Shown: piece after piece, positions 1-5,640 of the stretch | Position numbering within the stretch: position 1 is the stretch's first letter | Layout of the letters: each line of letters begins with the position of its first letter | Assembly: GCA_026770585.1 (NCBI GenBank) | Contig: MU647016.1 | Span: 201,714-211,906 of the forward strand | DNA length: 10,193 nt | Reading direction: 5' to 3' | Source of the DNA: Baffinella frigidus | Lineage: Eukaryota > Cryptophyceae > Cryptomonadales > Baffinellaceae | Made by a program: the position numbers and the translations under genes | The notes under the pieces: generated by a model | Databases searched by the model: none | Told to the model about the DNA's origin: nothing | What the model saw: the letters and a program-made list of their open reading frames with translations, nothing else

Positions 1-93
1 TTGAATCTATCTCGATCAGATCGAATCTCGTTTAGAAGGTCGAGTTTTCTAGAAAAAAATCGTTTTTAATTCGTTTAGAAGGACCTTTTTCTT

Positions 94-230
94 ATTGAGC
101 CAAAATGAGCCTTAATGAGCCAACGGCTCAACTCAACTCATTAAGGATTCTCAAAACGGTTGGATTGGCTCATTAAGGCTCAACTCATTAACAAACTCAT
201 GATTCATGATACTGGCTCAACTCATTAAGG
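94..230. repeat. GGCTCA/TGAGCC direct and inverted repeats
   Basis: The words TGAGCC and GGCTCA, often followed by ACTCATTAAGG, recur many times. Positions 106-123 and 165-182 form a perfect 18-bp inverted repeat with a 41-base loop. The phrase GGCTCAACTCATTAA occurs at 177-191 and 214-228, and a longer variant starts at 125. No reading frame fits the segment. It looks like a locally amplified repeat able to fold back; its origin is unknown. Confidence 0.8.
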
Positions 231-252
231 CTGGAGTGTTTTCCCAGCCCTG

Positions 253-292
253 CTTATTATTACTCACAGCTTATTACTATTACTCACAGCTT
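253..292. repeat. Short direct repeat, 20-bp period
   Basis: ATTACTCACAGCTT is present at 259-272 and again at 279-292, each preceded by a CTTATTA-type sequence. It is a simple local duplication with no further function visible. Confidence 0.7.
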
Positions 293-398
293 CAGCATCT
301 CCAACTCCCGCGCCAAGTCCCGCCCGTTGTGTAGAAACAGGAGGAGGCTGAGGTTCTCAGGGTCTGTCTTCTTCCTACTCAGGGTCTGTCTTCTCCCA

Positions 399-450
399 GT
401 TCCGGTGTCCGCCTATGTTGGGAGCTCGAAGAACCTAAAGGACCTAAAGG
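399..450 (-). repeat. Dispersed repeat family S, partial copy
   Basis: Read on the minus strand, this segment matches 5643-5695 almost base for base, apart from a 2-base indel in the part next to GAGCTC. It has the family hallmarks: a 9-bp tail of the CCTTTAGGT type (two units), CTCCCAACATAG, then GCGGACACCGG. It is in the opposite orientation to the copies at 5588-6803. The tail and boundary motif overlap the end of the minus-strand reading frame at 413-616. Confidence 0.8.
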
Positions 451-616
451 ACCCCCATCTGTGGATCTGCCTGCTGCCTTCTGCGACGCGCTGGCTCCGC
501 ACGTGCGGAGAGTCCTCCTCGTCATCCTCTATCATTTGCTCCTCCTCAAGAGCGGAAGGGGCGCGCTGCGGCTCGCCCTCTCCAGGCTCCGGGCTTCCCC
601 CGCTCTCGGACCCCAT
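413..616 (-). CDS. Possible exon or gene fragment, acidic protein
   Basis: I do not recognise this protein. The minus-strand frame from the ATG at 616 reads 67 codons to a TAG at 415-413; the frame is open further upstream, to about 751. The predicted peptide is hydrophilic: a Gly/Ser/Pro/Glu-rich start (MGSESGGSPEPGEGE), then an acidic patch (EEEQMIEDDEED), then a mixed basic stretch (SPHVRSQRVAEGSRQ). GAG, GAC, CGC and GTC codons dominate, which is what coding DNA in this GC-rich setting would show. The last 13 or so residues (GSFRSFRFFELPT) and the stop come from the dispersed repeat at 399-450. Either the repeat was captured as the end of the protein, or the true exon ends before it at an unseen splice donor. 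The opposite strand is also open but gives a leucine-rich shadow of the acidic stretch. No homology could be tested. Confidence 0.3.
   Translation of the reverse strand: MGSESGGSPEPGEGEPQRAPSALEEEQMIEDDEEDSPHVRSQRVAEGSRQIHRWGSFRSFRFFELPT
495..510. repeat. 16-bp perfect palindrome centred on CACGTG
   Basis: CTCCGCACGTGCGGAG is its own reverse complement and contains a CACGTG E-box core. It lies inside the candidate acidic reading frame, where it encodes SPHVRS on the minus strand, so it may be fortuitous. Confidence 0.6.
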
Positions 617-657
617 CGACCTTCTCGTGGGGAGGCAAAAGTTGGCCGGTTTTTTCC

Positions 658-679
658 AGATTTGATTCAAATCAAATCT
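658..679. repeat. AT-rich inverted repeat
   Basis: AGATTTGATT and AATCAAATCT are perfect 10-bp arms separated by two bases. They directly precede the first CTAGGTATAGCCC direct repeat. No terminator or promoter role can be assigned in a eukaryotic context. Confidence 0.6.
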
Positions 680-790
680 AGGTATAGCCCTACTGTAGGG
701 TCTTAGGGGTACCTCGCTCATGAGAAAGCGCGCCCCCTCTAGGACCACCATAGGGCCCTAGGTATAGCCCTACTGTAGGGGCTTAGGGGT
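678..790. repeat. 33-bp direct repeat around a foldback element
   Basis: Positions 678-710 and 758-790 are the same 33 bases with one difference (701 T, 781 G), 80 bases apart. Each copy holds the near-palindrome CCCTACTGTAGGG. One copy overlaps the left end of the 705-815 foldback and the other lies inside it, so the duplication probably arose with or after the element. Confidence 0.85.
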
Positions 791-815
791 GTTTTCTTAC
801 GAGCGAGGTACCCCT
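705..815. mobile_element. Foldback (MITE-like) element, GGGGTACCTCGCTC ends, copy 1
   Basis: Positions 705-719 and 801-815 form a perfect 15-bp inverted repeat, and similarity continues inward with mismatches to about 729 and 791. The core includes AGGACCACCATAGGGCCCTAGG. A second copy with the same ends and core lies at 4257-4372, so this is a dispersed, non-coding element of about 111-116 bp. Its size, inverted ends and lack of coding fit a MITE or simple foldback element. No clean target-site duplication was found by eye, so the class is unknown. Confidence 0.7.
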
Positions 816-1151
816 GCAGGCTGCGGAAGGTCTCTGTCTAGTCTTTGCCTAGTCTCTGCCTAGGTGGGCACAAACGTTCTCCCCGGACGGGTCCTATCCT
901 CTTGCAGGTCTAATAGCAATAAGCAGGTCTAATAGCAATATAATTAGTTAGAGCCATTTATTCGACCTTTATCCTGTAGTAAAGATTTCACGATTTTGTC
1001 GCAGCTTGAATTTTTTTAGCAGATTCTGGAGCTGGCAGCCAAATCTCGAGGATGTGTGCTTTCAGATTTGAAAAAAGACGAAATTTAGGGGCGAAATTCG
1101 GCGGAATACCACGAACCTCCATTTATGACTGATTTATTTGGACCTTCTAGA
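816..1151. other. No gene seen; short direct repeats
   Basis: No convincing reading frame. GCAGGTCTAATAGCAATA is repeated at 904-921 and 923-940 with a 19-base period, and CTAGTCT/CCTAGTCTCTGCCTAG repeats occupy about 836-866. The rest (940-1150) is AT-rich and looks unique. Confidence 0.6.
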
Positions 1152-1262
1152 GGATACGAGCTCGTATCCCTTAAGTGACCAGTAGGCCCATACGCCCTAC
1201 AGTAGAGCCCTAGGACCTGCCTAGGGCGAGTTAGGGCGATTATTCGCCCGTTGGTCACTTAA
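1152..1262. repeat. Nested palindromes within an inverted repeat
   Basis: Four structures lie in 111 bases. A perfect 18-bp palindrome (GGATACGAGCTCGTATCC) spans 1152-1169. An 11-bp inverted pair (TTAAGTGACCA) joins 1171-1181 to 1252-1262. Inside it are a hairpin with GCCCTAGG arms (1207-1214 and 1220-1227) and another with GGGCGA arms (1234-1239 and 1244-1249). The part CCCTACAGTAG resembles the reverse of the CCCTACTGTAGGG motif at 688-700. It may be a decayed foldback element. Confidence 0.65.
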
Positions 1263-1280
1263 TGGATAAGTGGTAGGGTT

Positions 1281-1367
1281 GAGTCTCGGACCATTTTGTC
1301 TCGAGTCTCGGACCCAACTTCTCGAGAAATAACTTCTCGAGTCTCGGACCCAACTTCTCGAGAAGTG
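1281..1367. repeat. 36-bp tandem repeat rich in CTCGAG and GTCTCGGAC
   Basis: A 30-base stretch at 1299-1328 recurs exactly at 1335-1364, a 36-base period, with a degenerate partial unit from 1281. CTCGAG is itself palindromic and several copies face each other. The open frame across it (SRVSDPTSRE repeated) is only a translation of the repeat. Confidence 0.85.
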
Positions 1368-1585
1368 AATTCCAGGAGAGATAAGAGAACAGCACAAATA
1401 GGTGCGTCCGCATGTGCGTCGCCAGTCTCACTGAGGCGGGCCCGTCAGTCCAGGTTTTCTCTGAGAAATCCTTTCCATGATTTCTCTGGGAAAATTTAAT
1501 TTTTCCTGGGAAAAGTTGACTTTCCCTTTAAAACCCCCTATTTTTTTCCGGGGGGCCCTGAAAAAAGTTCCGACTTTTGAGGCAT

Positions 1586-1702
1586 TTCTCGGAACTTCTC
1601 GTTTCTCAGATAACTTCTCGAGTCTCGAGATTTCTCGAGTCTCGGACCTTGTTTCTCGAACTCAAGTCTCACTTCTCGAGTCTCGAGAAATTTTCCGAGA
1701 CA
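1586..1702. repeat. Second CTCGAG/GTCTCGAG repeat cluster
   Basis: ACTTCTCGAGTCTCGAGA-type words recur at about 1612-1632, 1631-1648 and 1672-1689, related to the cluster at 1281-1367. The clusters are separated by about 220 bases containing GGGAAAA/TTTTCC-rich sequence (1487-1570). Confidence 0.75.
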
Positions 1703-2015
1703 CAACCCTAATCAATTATCAAATTACATCAGTAATCATGCACGAAGCTTCGTACCACTACATGACTACACGAATCAAACCCCTCTCCCCATCACGCTCC
1801 TCTTCAAGTGACCTGCTTGGTCCAATATGGTTTTAATCTGCGGCCATGTCCCCCCAAAGTTGTGGGAATTGGAGCCGTCACGGTCGGAATCCAACCGCGG
1901 TTAGAGGATAGGGTGGGGTGGGACTTTCCAGTAGGGTCCTAGCTGGTTTGTAGGTGGAGAGTCCCCATACCGGCGACCGTCTCTCGGCCTGCACCACCTG
2001 CGGCAACAACTTCAG
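1703..2015. other. No gene seen
   Basis: About 310 bases of apparently unique sequence without a supported reading frame, RNA gene or clear repeat. It ends where telomere-like GGGTTGAGGG repeats begin. Confidence 0.5.
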
Positions 2016-2073
2016 GGTTGAGAATTGAGGGTTGAGGGTTTATGAGGGTTTAGGGTTTAGGGTTGAGAGTTTA
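2016..2073 (+). repeat. Telomere-like array, G-rich on the plus strand
   Basis: Degenerate 7-base units (GGGTTGA, GGGTTTA, with TTTAGGG in the middle) run up to the left end of the 2074-2613 element. TTTAGGG is the plant-type telomere unit, also used by many algae and dinoflagellates. Here it is short, degenerate and internal. Confidence 0.8.
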
Positions 2074-2613
2074 AGTCCCATTCCTCACAGGGCAATTTTC
2101 ATAAGAACAAGATAGTCGGCAATTAATTCCTGGTACAAATTTGACAACACACATGTAAACGAAGGCGTTTGTAAAGCCCTTTAATGACAAAATGTTTGGA
2201 CCGATTTCAAGGTCGGAAAATTTCAATTCCGGAGAAAACGGAGAAAACGGGATTGTCGGCTTCAGGAGTCCAGGTTATGGACCTTTTGCCCAAAAGATCA
2301 TGGCTTCGATAGGGAAACATGAAAAATAGATGGACCGAATCGTGTGTGAATCGGCTTTTGACAAAAAGAAGACCCGCTTTTTAACCCGCGCCACTTTCCT
2401 TTTTTGCCCTTTTTGCTTTCCTTTTTGCCCTTTTTGCTTTCCGGAGTCCATAACCTGTGACAGGTTTTCAATTTTGTTCATACCCGTGCCACTTAATTTC
2501 ATTAATCCCGTCAATTCCGGCATTCCCGGAATTGGGTTGAAAGGAAGCGAAAAATCGCCGTTATTGCCGTAATCCCGTTTATTCCGGAATAAAATCCTGT
2601 GAGGAACGGGACT
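2074..2613. mobile_element. Candidate 540-bp element inserted in telomere-like DNA
   Basis: Positions 2074-2091 and 2596-2613 are inverted copies of an 18-bp end, AGTCCC[A/G]TTCCTCACAGG, with one mismatch. Some similarity continues inward as an AATTTT/ATTTTA tract. TTTAGGG-type repeats in the same orientation flank both sides, as if the element had split one array. Inside are an inverted pair CAGGTTATGGAC (2271-2282, 2446-2457), a hairpin with CAATTCCGG arms (2512-2520, 2526-2534) and a pyrimidine-rich run (2398-2440). The open frames inside are short, on both strands, and follow the TTTTTGCCC repeats, so I do not call a gene. It resembles a non-autonomous inverted-repeat transposon. No target-site duplication was identified. 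Confidence 0.55.
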
Positions 2614-2840
2614 AAGGTTTAGGGTTTAGGATTTGGGGTTCGGAGTTCGGAGTTCGGAGTTCGGGGTTCGGGGTTTGGGGGTTGGGGTGTGGGGTTTGAT
2701 TAGGGTTTAGGGTTTAGGATCTAGAGTTTAGGGTTTAGGGTTTAAGGTTTCGGGTTTAGGGTGGACGTATTAGGGTTCAGGTTTTAAGGTTCAGGGTCTA
2801 CGGTTTGGGGGGTTTGGGTTTAGGGTTTCGGTTTTAGGGT
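2614..2840 (+). repeat. Degenerate telomere-like array, G-rich on the plus strand
   Basis: Units of TTTAGGG mix with GGAGTTC (about 2639-2661), GGGGTTC/GGGGTTT and GGTTTCGGG. Only short runs are canonical, so this is an old interstitial array and not a functional telomere. Confidence 0.85.
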
Positions 2841-2990
2841 AAAATCCAAACCCTAAACACTGCAAGGTAACCAAATCCTGCACCCCAATCCCTAAAACCT
2901 CAACCCCAATCCCAAAACACTGTACCCTGGACCCTACACCCTAAAATCTTTACCGTGAACCGTGAACCCCAAACCCCAAACTCTTAAAAT
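2841..2990 (-). repeat. Degenerate telomere-like array, C-rich on the plus strand
   Basis: From about 2841 the same family continues on the opposite strand: CCAAACCCTAAACAC, CACCCCAATCCC, CCCTACACCCTAAAATC. It is more diverged than the G-rich half. The switch occurs within about ten bases (2838-2850). Confidence 0.8.
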
Positions 2991-3023
2991 TTAGTGAAAT
3001 CCAAATCAAGGGCCGCAACCGAC

Positions 3024-3073
3024 CGCTTTTAGGGTTTAGGGGTCCCTGGTCTTTAAACCCTAAACCCTAGACC
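3024..3073. repeat. Small G-to-C telomere-like inverted repeat
   Basis: TTTTAGGGTTTAGGGG (about 3027-3042) faces TTAAACCCTAAACCCTAG (3053-3070) across about ten bases. The TAGGGTTTAGGG core pairs with its complement. It is a second, smaller case of the strand switch seen near 2840. Confidence 0.7.
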
Positions 3074-3311
3074 CCGATCCCTCCCCAAGCCCTTCGCCGT
3101 AAACGAACCCCTACCCGAAATCCGAAATCCGAAACCCGAAACCCGAAACCCAAAACTCGAAACCCGACCCCCCGAAACCCGACCCTCAAGACCCGAAACC
3201 CGAAACCCGAAACCCGAAACCCGAAACCCGAAATCCGAAACCCTAACCCCCAACCCGTGAACCCGAAACCCTAAACCCTTATCCCTTAACTCGAAACCCG
3301 AAACTCGAAAC
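3054..3311 (-). repeat. TTTCGGG-variant telomere-like array
   Basis: The plus strand carries runs of CCCGAAA (for example 3181-3235), with CCCTAAA at the edges and variants CCGAAAT and CTCGAAA. Read on the minus strand this is TTTCGGG, one base from TTTAGGG. The open frame across it (VSGFGFR repeats) is only the repeat translated. Confidence 0.9.
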
Positions 3312-3458
3312 GAGGCGTCGGTCTCTTCACAGGGAAGACTTTTGCGTTGTGGGGGCTTCTGCGCGGGCCGAGGGCTGAGTTTTTGGGTAGTTAGTCCCTA
3401 GCTAAATGAGGTCTCCTGGGGTGCATAAAGGTCTCTCTCTCTCTGATGTGCAACTTCA

Positions 3459-3649
3459 CCACTCGACAATGCTAGAGGACCCTATTTACATGTTGGTGTG
3501 TAAAAAATTGTACCGGGATAGATTGTTCCAACCTCCTGACTTGGCCAAATTCGTCTATAGCGGCTTCAAAGGAATTAAAGTTACTACACAAAGGCCCACT
3601 AGTAAAAGCATCTCACTTTTAAATAGGCCCCTCTAGCATTCTCGTGTGG
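3459..3649. mobile_element. 191-bp inverted-repeat (MITE-like) element
   Basis: The left end (3459-3488) and the reverse complement of the right end (3620-3649) align over 30 bases with four mismatches; the conserved core is AATGCTAGAGG followed by CCTATTTA. No transposase is encoded. The 76-codon open frame that starts outside it at 3406 runs straight through the element, so I do not take it as a gene. ACTTC occurs just outside both ends (3453-3457 and 3653-3657) but not flush with them, so it is only a weak candidate target duplication. Confidence 0.6.
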
Positions 3650-3663
3650 ACGACTTCCCTCTC

Positions 3664-3806
3664 GCAACACACGGTGGGCTACGAGGGTTTCGTTGGCCCC
3701 AGAATCTGGGGGGTAACGTGACTAAATTTGCACCAGAAAAGCCTTGAAGTTAATTGCCTCGAGAAAAATTAAGTTTGATGAAAGGTCCGTAGTCCACCGT
3801 GTGGTC
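3664..3806 (+). mobile_element. CACACGGTGGG-ended element with internal hairpin, copy 1
   Basis: The ends CACACGGTGG (3668-3677) and CCACCGTGTG (3794-3803) form a perfect 10-bp inverted repeat. The body aligns along its whole length with 5296-5440: GGGCTACGAGGG, TTCGTTG, a hairpin, then AACGTGAC, AATTTGCA, TTAATTG, GATGAAAGGT and GTCCACCGTGTGG. The hairpin at 3697-3711 has arms CCCCAGA/TCTGGGG around one base. No coding is apparent. It fits a non-autonomous inverted-repeat element of about 145 bp. Confidence 0.75.
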
Positions 3807-3939
3807 CTCGTAGCGTGGGATCTTAACATTGTGCAGATGCAGGGTCTAGGATCGAGGTAGCACGCTGTTCTGCAACGCCAAGGACACTGAGCTTCTGGGT
3901 GCGAGATGGCCTTCAGGAGGTCCACTAAGGTCATTTTCA

Positions 3940-4010
3940 CCGCACTCCGCGGTGCGGGAACGCCACCGCGCCGCCGTGGCGCGGGGTTCGGCAGCTCGGC
4001 TCGAGCTGCC
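3940..4010. repeat. Cluster of three GC-rich hairpins
   Basis: Three perfect hairpins follow one another: CCGCAC/GTGCGG (3940-3945, 3952-3957), CCGCGCC/GGCGCGG (3966-3972, 3978-3984; an alternative CGCCAC/GTGGCG pairing overlaps it), and GGCAGCTCG/CGAGCTGCC with a three-base loop (3990-4010). Afterwards TCGAGGCTTG is repeated (4024-4033, 4038-4047). No reading frame or known RNA fits. Open frames here are on both strands and unconvincing. Confidence 0.65.
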
Positions 4011-4256
4011 ATACCGTTGGGGACTCGAGGCTTGCGCGTCGAGGCTTGTACACTCTTGGGGCGCCTGTGGGAGGCGACACGCAAGAGCAGAAAGATGCTC
4101 TAGAGAGTCACCTACCCAGAGTCATATATCACCGAGTAAACAAAGTGAACGAAGATAAAACTCATCGTGTGTAGTAAACTTCATTGCCAGAAAGTTTTAA
4201 ATCAAAACCGGTTCCCTATGAAATCCTAGGCCCTCTCGGGTGACCGTCCCATGTAC

Positions 4257-4372
4257 AGGGGTACCTCGCTCATAAGAAAGCGCCCCCCCCCCCCCAGGAC
4301 CACCATCGGGCCCTGGACATAGGCCTACTTTAGGGTCCTGGGGGGATGCGGTTTCCGATGAGCGAGGTACCC
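4257..4372. mobile_element. Foldback (MITE-like) element, GGGTACCTCGCTCAT ends, copy 2
   Basis: Positions 4259-4273 and 4358-4372 form a perfect 15-bp inverted repeat. Ends and core (AGGACCACCAT, GGGCCCT, GCCTACT, TAGGGTC) match the element at 705-815. A run of about thirteen C (4282-4295) replaces the shorter C tract of copy 1. Both copies are followed by TGCAGG, so the family may extend slightly past the inverted ends. Confidence 0.75.
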
Positions 4373-4474
4373 ATGCAGGAATAACCGGAGTGACTTTACA
4401 CCCCGGCCCGGCCCCCTTGGACCGCACTGAGTGTCGTCGGAGTTCCCTGCTACCATGTGACCCCGCTTGGGAGG

Positions 4475-4509
4475 CCGACCGAGGCTCGTCACCTGTCCGA
4501 CCGAGGCTC
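4475..4509. repeat. 13-bp direct repeat
   Basis: CCGACCGAGGCTC is present at 4475-4487 and 4497-4509, a 22-base period. Nothing more can be said. Confidence 0.6.
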
Positions 4510-4517
4510 ACATACTG

Positions 4518-4564
4518 ACTGCAGTCCTTTTTACGGAAGGGCGTGTCGTTGCGCTATGTTGGAC
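4518..4564 (-). repeat. Dispersed repeat family S, short partial copy
   Basis: On the minus strand this holds the core TCCAACATAGCGCAACGACACGCCCTTCCG-type sequence followed by GGACTGCAG, as in the copies at 5741 and 6091. The 9-bp repeat tail and the CTCCC start are missing. Confidence 0.75.
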
Positions 4565-4594
4565 GACGCGCCGCGCCCCTCTGAACCATGAACA

Positions 4595-4615
4595 GCTCTC
4601 CTCTAAGAGGAGAGC
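4595..4615. repeat. Near-perfect 10-bp hairpin
   Basis: Arms GCTCTCCTCT (4595-4604) and AGAGGAGAGC (4606-4615) surround a single A. It lies between two family S copies and replaces the GCTCTCCAGTGCAGAGGCTC segment found at the same place in the 5741 and 6091 copies. Confidence 0.75.
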
Positions 4616-4618
4616 AAT

Positions 4619-4712
4619 AGAGAGCTCGGCGCGATCCGAAAGCAAAAATGCTTTCTTTGCAGATCCTTTCTACGGAAGGGCGTGGCGTTGGGCTATGTTG
4701 GACGAAATAAGG
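4619..4712 (-). repeat. Dispersed repeat family S, copy without tail
   Basis: On the minus strand this reads GTCCAACATAGCCCAACGCCACG, CCCTTCCGTAGAAAGGA, then the hairpin GAAAGCATTTTTGCTTTC and CGGATCGCG, collinear with the copies at 5741 and 6091. A single GGTCCTTATTT remains where the CCTTTAGGT tail should be. Confidence 0.8.
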
Positions 4713-4721
4713 ACCTGCCCA

Positions 4722-5097
4722 CACAGCGGGCTTCGACGGGATTCTCAGCGGCTCAGCCGCACTTGATCCACCCAGAGGCCTTCATGGGGGCACTCGATGC
4801 GAACACATATAAAAGACGCAGGGAAATCGAGAAGATTCGATAAGAAGATCATCCGTCTATCCAAAACGAGATCCGGCACCCGGTGAAATGAGATGTGTCG
4901 CGGTTGAAATGGATAGGGGCGTATTTCATCCAAGTGCTAAGATTCTTGGTCTTTACCACCTACGCGTCCTTTTATTATTGGTCCGTTTTAAAACCTTAAG
5001 ATAAGTAATCAGTAAGTGTGTCCATGAAGGCCTCTGGGTGGATAAGGTAACGGAACCTCGGGCACAGAGTGCCCGAAAAGCCCGTCGAAGCCCGCTG
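4722..5097. mobile_element. 376-bp foldback made of two inverted modules
   Basis: The left arm (4722-4823) and right arm (about 4960-5097) are inverted copies. A 17-bp perfect end pair (4724-4740, 5081-5097) and a 22-bp perfect inner pair (4766-4787, 5022-5043) lie at matching places, with weaker similarity inward (ATAAAAG-ACGC, 4810-4820 and 4960s-4970s). Between the matched blocks each arm has its own hairpin: GCGGCT/AGCCGC at 4748-4760 on the left, TCGGGCAC/GTGCCCGA at 5058-5076 on the right. The arm starts (CACACAGCGGGCTTCGACGGG-like) resemble the ends of the elements at 3664 and 5296. No coding is seen in the loop. Confidence 0.75.
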
Positions 5098-5103
5098 GGT
5101 GCA

Positions 5104-5122
5104 GAGAAAAGTGAAACCGGAC
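5104..5122 (+). repeat. Short dispersed repeat, copy 1
   Basis: AGAAAAGTGAAACCGGAC recurs at about 5498-5515 with one change (AGAAAAGTGAAATCGGAC). The two copies lie just outside the 4722-5097 and 5296-5440 elements, on their right-hand sides, suggesting a shared flank. Confidence 0.55.
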
Positions 5123-5214
5123 CATCAAAATTAGTCATACACTTTGACATAAATTGATCAAATCCCAAAGTTGTCCAACTCAAAAATCATTAGTGATGGT
5201 CAAAGTCATTTCCC

Positions 5215-5272
5215 ATCAAATGGAAGATGGGGCTTGAGCCATTCTTTCGGCAGAAGCTTCGAACCGGTTCGA
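5215..5272 (+). repeat. GGGCTTGAGCCATT repeat ending in a palindrome, copy 1
   Basis: ATCAAAT..GA.GAT.GGGCTTGAGCCATT aligns with 8606-8634. Each copy then ends in a perfect 14-bp palindrome of different sequence, here TCGAACCGGTTCGA (5259-5272). The GGTTCGA in it resembles a tRNA B box, but no cloverleaf or A box could be fitted. Confidence 0.6.
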
Positions 5273-5295
5273 CTGAATTGTTTGAGCATGTGTTC

Positions 5296-5440
5296 GCACC
5301 ACACGGTGGGCTTCGAGGGGTTCGTTGACCCCGGATTCCGGGGTGTTACGTGACCAATTTGCATTAGAAAAATCCTTTTGGTTAATTGTCTTCAGGTAAG
5401 ATGATTTTTGATGAAAGGTTCGTAATCCACCGTGTGGTGC
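5296..5440 (+). mobile_element. CACACGGTGGG-ended element with internal hairpin, copy 2
   Basis: A perfect 14-bp inverted repeat joins GCACCACACGGTGG (5296-5309) to CCACCGTGTGGTGC (5427-5440), making a 145-bp element. The body aligns with 3664-3806. The internal hairpin at 5329-5343 has arms CCCCGGA/TCCGGGG. Compared with copy 1, the A-T pair in the stem is a G-C pair here, a compensatory change. No coding is seen. Confidence 0.8.
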
Positions 5441-5587
5441 TACAAGTTCCATGCGTGAGTTGAAAAAGGGGGCACTGAGGATTCCAGGACCGTCAAGAAA
5501 AGTGAAATCGGACAGGGGTTCAAAGGTCACGGCCCGGAGCGCCAAGCAGAGTGCTATTGGAACAGCCTCTCATTTTTTTTCTGCCCC

Positions 5588-5640
5588 CCTTTAGGTTTTA
5601 ATTTCTCCCAACATACGCCAACGACACGCCGTTCCGCTGA
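5588..5640 (+). repeat. Dispersed repeat family S, partial copy
   Basis: CCCCCCTTTAGG (one tail unit), TTTTAATTTCTCCCAACATACG and CCAACGACACGCCGTTCCG follow the family order. The copy breaks off where the next partial copy begins. Confidence 0.75.

Noticed and set aside
1296-1499. Plus-strand open frame with SRVSDPTSRE repeats
   Set aside because: A direct translation of the 36-bp CTCGAG repeat.
3053-3253. Minus-strand open frame with VSGFGFR repeats
   Set aside because: It is the TTTCGGG array translated; a 7-base unit read three ways gives such repeats in every frame.
3406-3636. Plus-strand open frame of 76 codons
   Set aside because: It runs through the inverted-repeat element at 3459-3649, has no recognisable domain, and stops inside the element's right arm.
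4197-4511. Minus-strand open frame of 104 codons
   Set aside because: It spans the foldback at 4257-4372 including the C run, which gives the GGPGGGG stretch. No independent coding signal.
5259-5272. tRNA gene suggested by GGTTCGA words at 5266 and 8648
   Set aside because: No A box, acceptor stem or anticodon arm could be fitted; the words are part of palindromes.
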